From Dipteris shenzhenensis (Eukaryota; Polypodiophyta; Polypodiopsida; Gleicheniales), in assembly GCA_047967505.1 (NCBI GenBank), contig CM106538.1: 64,000 bases of DNA; one strand, given 5' to 3'. A model generated the notes under the pieces. It worked only from the letters and a program-made list of their open reading frames with translations, was not told where the DNA came from and ran no database searches. Positions 22,960 to 35,457 of the stretch are shown here, in pieces; position 1 is the first letter of the stretch; each line of letters begins with the position of its first letter. A program made the position numbers and the translations under genes.

Positions 22960-23240
22960 ACAAACAAGGGACTTACCATGATAAATCCATGTTAATCTTT
23001 CGTAGGGATGGTTAAAATTTTGAAAAACAAAGATTCTTAAAGGTTAGTTATGAGTTTCTGACCATGGAATCTTGAGGCCTACATAAGTTAGCAACGATAA
23101 GTCCATATTTACCACGATAAGTCCATGTTTATCTGTCATGCAAAGGTTTAAATTTTTGAAAAACAAAGATTCTTAATCGTTAATTATGGGATTCTGACAC
23201 GAAAATGTATTGCTGCCATGAGTTAGGATGACACGAAACC
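22960..23240. repeat. Subterminal tandem repeat, two copies of about 135 bp
   Basis: ACGATAAGTCCATGTTTATC, TTTGAAAAACAAAGATTCTTAA and GTTA-TTATG-TTCTGAC occur twice, at about 22975-23070 and 23110-23200, just inside the right end of the transposon. Subterminal repeats of this kind are common transposase-binding regions; that role is inference. Confidence 0.55.
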
Positions 23241-23339
23241 TGTTTTAAAGAGAGAATATGATAGAACCATTTAATTCCAGTTCATTTTTGTAGATTTTGG
23301 AGCAAAGAAAAATAAGAAACTAGCAAATTTCTTATAGGG

Positions 23340-23369
23340 CCCCAAAATGAGTTCCCTTTTTTCCTAATG
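23340..23369 (-). repeat. Right terminal inverted repeat of the 16-kb transposon
   Basis: Reverse complement of CATTAGGAAAAAAGGGAACT with GGGGCCC inside. The next bases inward (TATAAGAAATTTGCTA on the minus strand) match the left end of the 741-bp element (TGTAAGAAATTCACTA). Confidence 0.85.
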
Positions 23370-26115
23370 TCAATGGTTGCTGGCTGGGCTTTCTTTTGAC
23401 AATAGGTGTAGTGACTCCAAGCAAACTCCAAACTCTAACATCTTTCCTGAATCTAACATCTTAATCGAGATTGATATCTTCCAACTTCTCTCGTCTCCCA
23501 TGATATCGATTATCTATCGTAGCCTCCATTTTCACTAACTACACAAGGGCATCTTTTTCTATTGCTAGTGCTATCACTAGACCTTCACTCGTGCAAGTAG
23601 TGTAGCCTTAAAGGTTTCCAAGATTTTAAACTTTTACTTTGGGATGTCCAAATGTAAAAAGACAACTAACTTATTTGATAGTGGGTTCTAGTCCCATTGA
23701 TTTTTTTTCATTTCATTTTCTTATTTTTAGCTTTTGGAATTTTAATCTCAGATTTGTATTTTACACCAAAAAGCTAAGGCTTATACATTTCGAGCTACTT
23801 GAACCTTGATGTTCTCTTCATGCACACTACAAAGCATGAGAGAATTCGGGCTTGTAGAAAAGATGGATATGGTTCCATAGGCCTATCCATGCAATCACAC
23901 ACATTTTGCATCCTCTATGGAGGGAGGACTACTCGGATGATGTTGACTTGATTAGAGGGTGGACATTTTTCCCTAAATGGGCAGAGCATGCAACATTGCA
24001 AGATTCTTTGGAGAACCAACTCCTCTCATTTAGGAACCCCTTTGGGGAATTCGGCTTAGCTAATGTATGTTTCTTCATAAAACCTAGTTGAGGCCTTTTT
24101 CATGGTGGGAGAAATACGGTCAATGCACACCAAAGTTAAGCCCTCAAAATCCTTTTAAGATTGCTCATCTAGCACTTGTGAAAGAAATTGAAGTGTGTTC
24201 TCACTTAACACACTACAAAATGGAAGAGTGTTAGCATGGTATGATGTACTAGAGTAGGAAAGGATAATATTGTAGGAAACTCATTGGGTGTACTTGAGTG
24301 ACAAGGATGTGGCTAATGGAAATTCATCCCAATGATTAAGGCTTTGGCTAATGGAAATACATCCCAATGATTGAAGATCGGAGAGAAGAAATTGGCTGAG
24401 GCCTAGTGTTGGCATAACTACACTGATAGGTAGCAGGAGCTTCCTGAGGGAATCAAATGCGAGCACCGAGCTCAAGCGGGCTACCACCCATGATGTGCTA
24501 GTTTCTAAGTCACCCACACAAATCACCTTTGGGAAGGGGACTATTCACCCAATGATTGAAGTCCGGAGAGAAGAAACCCTACTCATGGCATAACGATGGC
24601 TAGTAGGTTCACACCACTTGCCTGCCATCCTCCAAAAGGTGGTGTGAAGGGTTGCTATCCTAGTTGGCCCAACCTATGAAGGCCACCCACTGCAACATGA
24701 TTGGCCCATTCCATCTCCTCCATTTACTAGACCAATCTTAGGTTGATGACATAAATTAGCAACATGTTGACTTCTACTAGACTCGATGGTCGTCCTCCAA
24801 TTCTATTTCCTCCTCCATGGGCGAGTGGTTAGTTTATGAGTAGAGAAGTAGGGAGTGAGCTCAATCGGACGAGCATGAAAATGGTCGCGGATCGGTGGAT
24901 CAGCAGATCATGATTGATCGATTAGGGGACCGGAATACTCAAGGAAACGCCTCCCAAAAACAAGGTGGAAATCCCACTAAGGCCCTTCCTTTGGGAATGT
25001 TATTATAGGTGTAGGTGTTAGAGTGCATTATGCATAAATGTATGCAATGTAATGGTCTCTCCATTATGCAAATGAGTAAGTTGTTGATTCTTTGAATTCT
25101 AACTCGAAGCAAAGTACTCCATCATGGTTTGTAGATTTGTTGATTATGGTGGTTTCTTTAGATGTATTTATGCTACTACAATCTTGCTTACAACAGGGTG
25201 GCACAATCATTGAGTCCCCATTTAGAGGAAATGTAAAGTAGCTTTGATAAATATTACAATAAAATTTTCCAATAACTTATAAAAGGAAAACTAAAGGTGT
25301 ATGAAATGGAAATAGAAAAATGCAAGTAAAGGTGAATGAATATGGTGAAAGGGTAGATGAGTGAAAATAGAGGAGAGCAAAGAGATGAAAGAGGGGACAG
25401 GCCATTAAATATGAGTGGGGACATGGCCATTTTGGCAAGATCTCACATGCTTTTAATAAAAGTGGTGTCATAGAAGCTGAATGACAAAATAATTCACTAC
25501 CTCTCATGTGAGGTCAAAAACTTAATCCACACAAAGTGACAAAGTCATTTAGGACCCTCACAAAAAGACAAAAGCCTAAACCTAGAACTCATTACAATGG
25601 CCTAAACTACCACTAATCCTAACACTAAACACCCATTATCATGCCATTAACATGGTCAACTTGACCAAATGAACTAACTCCTAAATAATGAACGTGATTA
25701 GCAAAAAATTTATCCATCCCTCCATAGACCCTTAGTAGGGCCAGAAAAGGTTGGTTAGAGGTTGTTCCCGCAATTGCTATCCAAGCAAATATGCCAAAAA
25801 ACTCAACCGTTTCCTTCGTTCCCTTGTTCAGCCCCGTAAATCTAGTTGCCATAGTGTAGCATTGCAAGTGTTGCGGTGGAGACGGGAATTTTCCCTCTCT
25901 ACTTGGGATTACGGGGCTCAAACTGTTTTGAGGATGAAATCAAAGTTGAGAGCAAAGTGCGTCCAAGAAATTTAATGAAGGCTTCAAATGGCGTTGGCAT
26001 TTTTGCTAGCCAGGGAAAGGCAGGGAAAGGCCATTTGGGTCCAAGAAAGGCGTCCCCATAGCTTTGAAGCAAAGTAGCTTGTGTCCCTAGTTTGGGAGCT
26101 TGGAAGCTTCAAGCT
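23370..26115. other. Intergenic region and upstream side of the MTP5-type gene
   Basis: No supported gene. A 38-bp phrase (GGCTAATGGAAATTCATCCC and neighbours) is repeated at 24310-24400 and partly at 24545. The frame at 25625-25921 (minus) has no family features. The last few hundred bases would hold the promoter and 5' UTR of the transporter gene; no clear TATA box is seen. Confidence 0.4.
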
Positions 26116-29100
26116 ATGGAGTCCGATGCTCTTCCTCCATCTCCATCGCCATCGCCATCGCCAACCCCAGATGCCTTCTTCTCTTTGCCCCTCTCCCCTG
26201 CTCCTCTTCCGCCTCCCTCCTTCACTCGCCACTCCTCCTTTAGCTATCCCCCTCCCACCTCCTCTGCCCTCTCTCGGAACTCCACCTTCCACTCCCACGA
26301 CTCTAGATCCCGTGGTAGCTCCCTCGATCGCATCGTTTCCATGACCCGTCGCCAGGCCCCCGAGGTCTTCCGCGCCGACGAGGACGTTTGGAAAGGGCAG
26401 TTCGTCTCCGAGGATTTTGCCAAAATTTCAGAGGATCCTGGCCGAAAGTCCAAACAACATCCCTCGTCCACCTTTCATTTGGCGTGGAATGCCCTGAAAT
26501 CGGGCAACCGAGGCGCAAGGAAACTGTTGGTGCTCATAATACTTAACGTCACTTATTCCTCGGTGGAGTTGGTTCTGGGTCTGATTTCAGGCCGCGTGGG
26601 TAATGAAGCTTAAAACTTTTGAATTGTTCCTCCTTGAAGTCTAGCATTGCAGAGGGTCTTTGATCTCCGCCAGCATGGAAGCACTTCCTTGCTTTATTTG
26701 CTCAAATGTTATCCCAAAACAATGCAGTATTTTTCTCATAGGTTTCACAGTACAACATTCTTTAGTAATTGCGATGGTCTGCTCTTCGTATGTAGCTTTT
26801 TTTGATCTCTTACGATATGTTTTCTGTTCCGGATGCACCATGAAACATCAGAAACATAGGATGACGTCTATGTTTTTGTCACTGAAATACTCTGATTTTG
26901 AAATTCGATTCTGTTTTGTCACACTGAGGACTGGACCTTTGGCGTAATTTGGCAGGCTGATACCTTGTCCTGATTGCTGATACCTTGGCCTGATTTTATT
27001 TCAAAACTGTGACATTTGAATTTTAGAGCTGCTGTTGCTTGTAGAGCTTGCCAAACGTTGCAGTGTGTTGTGAGTGTGTGCTTGAAAGTGAGCGATGAAT
27101 ACACATTTTAAAGAAGTTTCCAATTGAGACCATTGTTTCTCCATCTTTTTTGCAGGTCTTGTGTCAGATTCTTTCCATTTGACGTTTGGTTGTGGATTAT
27201 TGTCATTCTCCTTGATTGCAATGCTGTACACCAGGAAGCATGATGACATTTACAGTTATGGGTAAGTTTAGAGAGAGAGATTCCTGCTATACGTAGCGTG
27301 AATTTGAAACTCTGCTGATGTGTTTGGTCCAATATGTCAGTATAGGAAATGGACGGACAAGTTGAGTGAACTGCAAGTTTGTATGCATTGCCTTCACAAT
27401 TCAATGGAAGCATTGAATTCACGAAAGATACCGCCACATACTTATTGACGGTAGAAGTGTATTGAGTTATCTTCAAGCGGCATTCAGGAAGGTTAACGTT
27501 CAACTTGGGTTTCTGTACCAAACATATGATCTGTATCATTTCCACAGTGTATGCTGGAAGATTCAAGGGAGGGCTTTGAAACCTGATTGGATTCAACTGG
27601 CTGCCCATCTGAAGAGAGGATTTCTCTATTAGTCTATTTGGTTGCCCTGAAACCTGATTGGATGCATCATGCAACTGGCTGCCCATGTGAAGAAGAATCT
27701 ACATTGCTGAAGTGTATGAGTGGGCTGATTGTAGATCTCTAAAAAGTTGCTCTTCCAAGACTGAATGTATTCCGGGGTTGCTTTTATAATCTTGGGCCTT
27801 AATCATCCCATTCTAAAGTACAATCTTACTATCCTCCATACAACTTGCAGCTAGATATTGTGTCCATTGATGGTGCATGTGATATCCCTGTTTTTGAAGG
27901 CCAAATAGCGCTCAAGTCAGCCTTCTTATACAAGTCTAGTATTTGGGGAAGAAAATCTTTAGAAGCCCCACGGTTTGCCACAGAAGAATCTTCCCTTTGC
28001 TTGGATACTATATTCACTTAAGAGCAACTCATACGAGTGATGGGGAAGTCTTGATATTCTGATTTAATATTTCACAAAGAAGGAGACAGGCGTTATGTGG
28101 GTGAAATCTTTGAAGTACAAATGATATCATGAGCTCTATTTGTGATTTAATATTCCACAAAGAATGAGACAGTCACTACGTGGATAAAATCTTTGAAGCA
28201 CAAATGATACAATAAGCACTAAAAGCATTTTTTCCCAATGGTTGAAAGAAACGCACACATATCCCAACAACCCAAGGGACTTGACTCATATAAGCACTTG
28301 TATACATGCCAATTTTATAGGTACACACCTTGCATTCTTGTTGGTAAGAAGTAATACTATTTGCGGAAATGATAAATAGGGTTTGAATGCTCTAAACTTT
28401 GATTGTTGTCACTATCGTCTTGCTAAGTACGATTATGGAAAGAAACGAACTGAATCCTTGCAACTTCTCTTAAGGGAATGTTTGGGGCTTACAGCAGTCC
28501 TTTTCCCCTGTATATGCAACTATGCTTACATCTACTTTCTTGTTAGTCATGGCGGCTGGTAGTCCTGAGATTACTTTATTGTGCTCTTTTATCTTTGTTT
28601 AGTTACTAACTGCGAGTGTTAAGTAGATTGCTGCATTTATATATCATAGAGAATGATGATGCAAAATTAATGAACATTGCCTTGGGTTGTTTCTATCTGT
28701 TTGTTGAATCTAGGATATATGCTTCATTCTTGCATGCATGCATGTATTACAATGAAGCTATCTTAGGGTCAATAGTTTTGTACTGCATACAAGGTTGAAT
28801 CATCAAAACATGTTTTGGTTGTAAAAAGCTTCTTACTTTGTGTCAACAAATATTTATTCATCAGGTATAAAAGGTTGGAAGTCCTGGCAGCTTTTACAAA
28901 TGCTGTAAGTTTCTGGCTTTTAGTTGTGGCACGATTTTTATATTTTTTCTTGAAATGAACATGTACTTGCTTTTCTTATTTGTCGAGGAAGGCTGGGAAG
29001 CCTTTGAACATAAGATGAAAGAGCATTTGCTTGCAGGATATATAGTCTTATACTTGTTTAATTCCTCATAGTATGAGACAATAAAATCACTATCGTGTGC

Positions 29101-32100
29101 TTGTCTTGTTGTGCCTGTAGGCAGCTGTTTCTCCTTTTTCTTTCCTTTTCCCTTGCAGTTGAGGCACTGCATGCCTTTGTTCAAGACGAATCTGAGCACA
29201 AGTAAGTGACAAATGATTCCTGCCACAGTAGCTGTTTCATAGCTGTCATACTTGCATTCTGCTATCTTCTGCATGCAGAAATAGCAACCAAATATGGAAG
29301 TTCAATTTAATGTCAAATGTGCATCTTACCTTTAAAAAAAAGGCAGTTGACTTAACCACAGATGGTTCAGGACTCTCTTTCGATCTTATCGATGGTAGTA
29401 GAATTTTGCTGCACTTGACGAGGAGGGTTTGATATGTATTGAGTGTGGTACTGATGTTTTGTCAACACTTCAGCAAATCTACACACTTTAGTGCTAACAA
29501 CTAAGCTGATCCTTGTCATCATACAGGCACTATCTCATCGTTTCTGCAGTGACGAATCTGTTTGTGAATCTTTTAGGAGTGTGGTTTTTTCGGAGCTATG
29601 CACGTATCCGCATTGGTAAGTATCTTTCCTGATCTCCTGCAGGCTGTTGATGAGTGATTATTTATCTTTATTTGACTGAAGATCTATAATGATTCCAACA
29701 GATTGCAGTGAACAGTTTAGTGGATGCTAGCTTTTTGAGCTCAAAACCCTTTTTTTTGGGTGGAAGTATATACAGTAAAGACCCTGGGTGCACAATGCTG
29801 AGCTAGAGGCTCTAGGTCAAACAGCCCGAGGCGGGAAATAAACTCCCTTGGTTGCAGAATTCATGACCAAAATGGTCAAAAGAAATCTAGGGAAGTAGAA
29901 AGTGAAAGGACCTATCTAGTGATTAACAGGCTAGGGGAGACTATTGTCAATCTACGTTTCATTCGTCTGTACAAGCAGTTTTGGTCTGCAAGATGTCCTC
30001 AACAATCACCTTGACGTAGTCCTTCAAGGGAGTGAATGAGACCAGACCTGATGGCAGCTAACATGTCTTAAGATGATGAGGCAACATTCTATAACGTGTG
30101 TCCATCACTTGATGCTTAACTACAAAGGATCCCCCAAGAGTGTTGGGGCCCTTTGATGCTCCACGTTGTGCAATATTTTGAGTTGTATGATGTATGTGTT
30201 GTGGTGGGTTTTATTGGCTATTTTTCAAATGATCATTAAGTCTTTTTTCCATGCCTGAGGCCTGCTTTCACGAAGGTTTCTTCAGTTCTCAAATGAGTTG
30301 TAATTTACCTAGCTTTCTCGAAGTTGTCTCCTCCATTCTATTGTGGTTCTTTTTGCTAGAAGTTAATGCATAAGGCTTGGTACTTGGCATGCCATTTTTT
30401 GGACCAACCAATGGACGTTTCTAAAATTGGGTATCAGTTATGCTGAGCTAGGGCAGCTTGTGGACACAACAGGTCAATTAAAGATTTTGACCTGCTACAT
30501 GGTATTGCCCCGTCAGCTACATCACTTTGGCCTTGTGTCTTTTTCACACACTCTTGTACACATTGTCCCTCTGATTGTGAGAGCTTTGTCAATACAAGAC
30601 AGGTGTCTACTTACTCGTTCTTTCTTCTGCTTGCATTCGCTAAGCTCCAATATGGTATTAGAGCCCACGGTGAGCAAGAGAGAGCTGTAATTGTGCAGAA
30701 ATCAACAAAAGACAGTTTGTTTTTTGTCACAGAGTAGAGAATTAGCAAAGGGAGACACTACATCATCATGTGACAATTCTATTGCAAATATTGCCAGTTC
30801 TTAATGATTTTTGGTGCTATTTTCTGCAATTCCTCAAACCTCAGAAATTTGCAGAGCTGAAGAACTTTGCAGCAACAGAAGGCAGTAGCAAGCATTTAAT
30901 CCCGGTGATTTTCACATGCGTGAAATTTTCGAAGTGCTGAAAACATTGTAAATACTGACGAATTTCATACATGTGAAATTCAGCATCAACATTTGCAGTT
31001 TCTCAATGGCCTAATGGGGGCCAATACCCACTTGTTGTATGAGGTGCTCCAGCTGCTCCGTCGAAAGTGCACTCAGGAACACGTCAAAAGTGTCCAACGG
31101 ATTTCAGTATATCTCATATCTCATTCTTCTATTAACGTGCACAAAGTAACTCAGACATACTCAGATTTTAATATACACACAGTAGTTTTGACCCATAATT
31201 CCAGGATGGTATTGATATTACTGAATGTGATTTGTAAAATAAAAAAAATTTCCCATACTTATAATATAACATTGAGGCATTTTGAATTTATAATGTATAA
31301 GTTAAAAGGAAAAAACATGTAACGGTCTGAATCAATTATATCACAAGTCACACGTTACAATGTATTGTCGAGTGGCACTCTTGTGATAAAGTAGGAGCTA
31401 CATGCAATCATCAACAAGGGTCTTCAAGTTAGAAAACCCCGTCGGTTCTAAGTGAGCGATTATTGCTCGAGGTGTTGGGTTGTGGGTTCAAGAAGATCTG
31501 AACTTGATGTGCCGCTTGGAAAGGGCCAAGAAAAAGACATACTCCACGTGAGGTGAGGGTTCCTGATTTTTAAAAAAAATTTGCAGGTTGCCATCTTGAG
31601 GGTTATGGTACTGGTAACGTACGTTCCGTACAATACACATGGGAAAAATGTGCTCCATATGAGTTTTGTGTAAACTTAACATTGTCTCTGAAATAAAAAA
31701 ATGACCCATTGTGTTTATCATGTATGTTGATAATTGCTAGATGAAATAAGGATAGTATTATTGAGACATTCAAAATGAGGGAGTAAAGGTGGAATGCATG
31801 CAAGGAAATTGTAGACTAATAGACTGCAAGAAATGATGAACAACAAACTGTGTATTGCACGGAAGATAATCGACTACATCTTGAAGACTTCTCGCGCTAG
31901 ATCTGCATACAACATCTCGTCATAAAATGGATCAAATGTAGCAAGCAGGTGAGCATCATGGCTGGAAGGAGGAGCAGCCATGAAATTGTGAAATCATGAG
32001 AAGACCACAAATTGATCAATCACCAACAAAGGCGCACCTTTCATGCATATGAGATCACATGTTGTTTTGCTCACCAACTCATTTGTCCATGGTTTACCTC

Positions 32101-35100
32101 GCGTATCCACGGTTTCTCAACACCCCCCTCAAACTGAGGATGGGCAATCTTGAGATCAATTGCATGAAAGCTTGTTGCCAATAAATTCTTATGCAATCCA
32201 AAGCGAAGGATTTTGATCCCAAAGTTGACACACAATGAAAACTTGTATAGATGCCAAATATCACTCACAAAGCCACGTGAGGATTACAAAAGCATTCTAT
32301 CCGATAATATCCGCAGCAGACCAAATTCGAAATACCAAACCTAGATGAGCAAAACCAAGATTTGAGAAGAAACTATCCGAAATGATAAAAAACACAATGA
32401 TTTACGGGGTATTTTGGGCTTAGAAGACCATCTTATTTCCTAATTTATATGCTGCTCTAATATGCTGCTAGAGCAGCAAGTTCTTCTAGAATGCATACTC
32501 ATTGTAGTATGTGTCATTGACGACGCATAACCCTACGATTTCTTATCATAGTCACAAGAAATGTTTTGTCTATTTTGTCATTTTGTTTTTTCGACACGGT
32601 TCGTTGTGTCTTTTCAGGCGAAATGGATAGGTTTCGAATTGATACTTAATATATACAAGGATAGGGGCAAATAAGATATGTTATATTCAAGTTCAGAGTG
32701 AACAAAGAGAGATACAAGTCAAGACACCTAAAAAGGAAATTCAAAACACAAACACACTTCAAATTTATTTAGATTCAAGCTTTCAATGTCCTTTCTCAAG
32801 TTCGGATAGGTATTTGGATTTGGGCAAAATTGAGGTTTCGTTGAGAGACTTTCGTCCTGTTTTGAGATGTTTTGGCTGTTTTGTTGTTTTGAGGTTTTGA
32901 TAGGACGAATGTGAGTATATGCTTCTTATGCAAGAGCATAAGCAGACTCCTTGTCCTTTTCGACCTCCTTGTTCCTTTTTTTTGTGTCATCTCTCTTCTA
33001 GTAATCCTTGTGTCTTGGCTTGCCATAATAGCCATATAGAATTTACTTCCGTTCTTGTTTACCTTTGCTTTTTGAAATCTTGCATGCAAGAGCTCTATCT
33101 GTTGGAATAGGGTTGGTCACCTCCCCATCTGTTGGTCCCCCAATGAGGAGTCCATTGGGGGGGTTGGTCCCCTCCCCATCTGTTTGGGCAAGGAGGTATA
33201 GAAAAAGCTTGAAAGCATGCCTTTGTCAGAAAGTGAAATCTTTGGAAAGATTCAAGGTGATGGATTGCAAGCATATGCTCGATCCAAAAGATACCAACTC
33301 AAAATTGAGCAAGCATGACACTTCATCATAAGTTGATGCCTATCTTATCACTATCTCATGGAGATTTGGTTGTACCATAAGAGGATCTCCTATGACAAAA
33401 ATGGTTGCATTACTATCTTTAGGAATTTTGTGTTTCATGCTTTGACAAAATATCTCAAGACACACTGTTGTTTTGTTTGGGGACAGGCTTCAGTGGAAGA
33501 TTAATCTCATGTTTGTGCAATCAAACTGCTTACAGTTTTCACGGAGTGCTATAAGACATTCCATCATCATATGTGCAGATCTTAAGAGCAGGGTTCATTA
33601 ATATTCTTTGATTAATTACAATACACTAGTGTGCTATGTGGGTCTGTTGTCCGCTCTCTCTAGGGTGCTATGTGGATGTGCTGTCTGCTCTCTCCCCGTT
33701 TGTTGCCGACAAAAGTACCCTGTATGGAATCTGAAAATGCTGTATTATCTGAATGGTGTAGTTGTGGGTGCTACCCAACATGCTGATTCCATAACATCTA
33801 GATATTGACGAGGCAAAATCTGCAAGCTGAAGCTCTCAATTCCATCAAAGGAGCAAAGCTTGTTTGTAGGCTTTTTAGCTTTGCTACCTCGTGTCATATT
33901 AAGGATATATAGACCTTCCAAGACCCATTGACTAGCTATAGGACACTGGAACATTACTCTCCTGCCACCTAGTGCAGTACAAATACAACTGCATTGCTGG
34001 TATCAATATCTCTTCTGCTGTTGTCCAGTCTTACTGGGAAAACAGACAGTAATGATCTAGGAAGTCCTACTTCAATTGATTCTTTTGGAACTTGCTCAAA
34101 AAATGTGTCCACGTTCAAATTGATTCTGTGACATCCTACTTCAGTTAACTCTACATAAATGCTTTCCATGATAAATTGCTTGAGCTGCAAGCAAAAATTA
34201 GCTTATTTTGTGAATTTCTTGCTTCTCTTTTAAAGAGGTCAAATCACGACCTGTAAATCTGAAATTCAAAATTTAGGAATAGAGTGACAAGGAATCCTTA
34301 TTTGATTTTTTGAGAAAGTCAGTAAGTTATGAGAAAGTGCCTATTACTTTTCATAAGGTTTCCCAATGTTTTCTAAACAAGTTTCCTTTTTTGGGGGTAT
34401 CTATGCAGCTTACAGGAAAGCGGAGGACATGAACTATCATTCGATTTTTCTGCATGTTCTTGCTGATTCTATTCGTAGGTAAGGTTATTTATCGAGTGGT
34501 TTATTGATCTTTTCAGAAGCACAAATAGCATGTATTGAAATAATTGGGAAGTAATATTTACACTTGGGATTACGAATGAGCTAATTGAAGAGACTAGGAC
34601 TTTTGTTAAAACTAAGCCTACAATCTACTGCATGGAATAACAAAGAAAATCTAACGACGAAACATGAATGACCAAATTTTATTTCATAAGAGCTTTTGGC
34701 AGCTTAAGGACTACATCAGTGAAAGATGATAGTGAGCCAAACAACGAGCCATCAGAAATAGTCAAGGTTGCATGTAGGAATCACTGCCACGATCATCTTG
34801 CATGGAATTCTGGAACCTCACCGCTCCATCAATTGCGCCATTAAGGGCAAATGGCCCGAGATTCACCAGCCCATGCAATCCATGCAATCACTAGCACCAC
34901 CAAGTGGCAGAAGTTGTACCAACCCCTCCTTCATCAGATGCCCATCTCAAGGCTTGGTTTCCAACACCCCCCCCAAGCTGAAGATGGGTAAAAAGACCTG
35001 CTGCATGAAAACTTTCTCGGTCAACGAATTCTCAAAGGATCCAAACAAGAAAGGTCGTGAACCGAAGCTGAGGAAGAACAGCACCTGAACAAAAGCATAC

Positions 35101-35417
35101 ACATCTCTCACAAATAAAAGTGAGGATCAAAAGCCTTCTGCCCAAAAGAAACGATACAGACGATGAAAATTCCCAGCCACACGAAGACATTGATTTGAAT
35201 AGCTCGATGTATTCATGCGACTCTTAGACACCTCAATATATTTATATGACTTCACGAAACACCTAAACCTGATGGTGATCAAGACAATGCCTACATATAC
35301 ATACACAGATACATACACACACACATACATACATAGAGAGAGATTGAAACTGCACTATGTTGTGTTTTTAGAGGATGAGTTTGGGAATGTTCTTGGATTC
35401 ATCTAGGTATACAACAC

Positions 35418-35457
<40 letters not shown>

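Larger units (their letters stand above)
7396..23369. mobile_element. 16-kb TIR DNA transposon with H3-Ulp1 gene
   Basis: The left end reads CATTAGGAAAAAAGGGAACT from 7396, and the right end gives the same sequence in reverse complement ending at 23369; identity continues to the GGGGCC after it. The two ends differ further in, and each matches one end of the 741-bp element at 62623-63363, so the boundaries are supported by two copies. Inside are two unknown plus-strand genes, a minus-strand histone H3-Ulp1 gene, a hairpin array and a minus-strand transposase candidate. Removing the copia insertion (18524-21356) gives about 13.1 kb. I find no convincing target-site duplication. All genes carry stops or frameshifts, so this copy is probably non-autonomous now. 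Ulp1-like proteases occur in several plant DNA transposons (some Mutator-like elements), but I cannot assign the superfamily from sequence alone. Confidence 0.8.

Noticed and set aside
7396-23369. Integrated giant virus or Maverick/Polinton element
   Set aside because: No capsid, packaging ATPase or protein-primed polymerase B was found, and the genes have spliceosomal introns.
26244-26518. Minus-strand frames opposite MTP5 exon 1
   Set aside because: They are antisense to a GC-rich coding exon and have no family features.
31441-31560. Possible tRNA-derived SINE (GTGGGTTCAAG resembles a B box)
   Set aside because: No matching A box at the right distance and no poly-A or target duplication.
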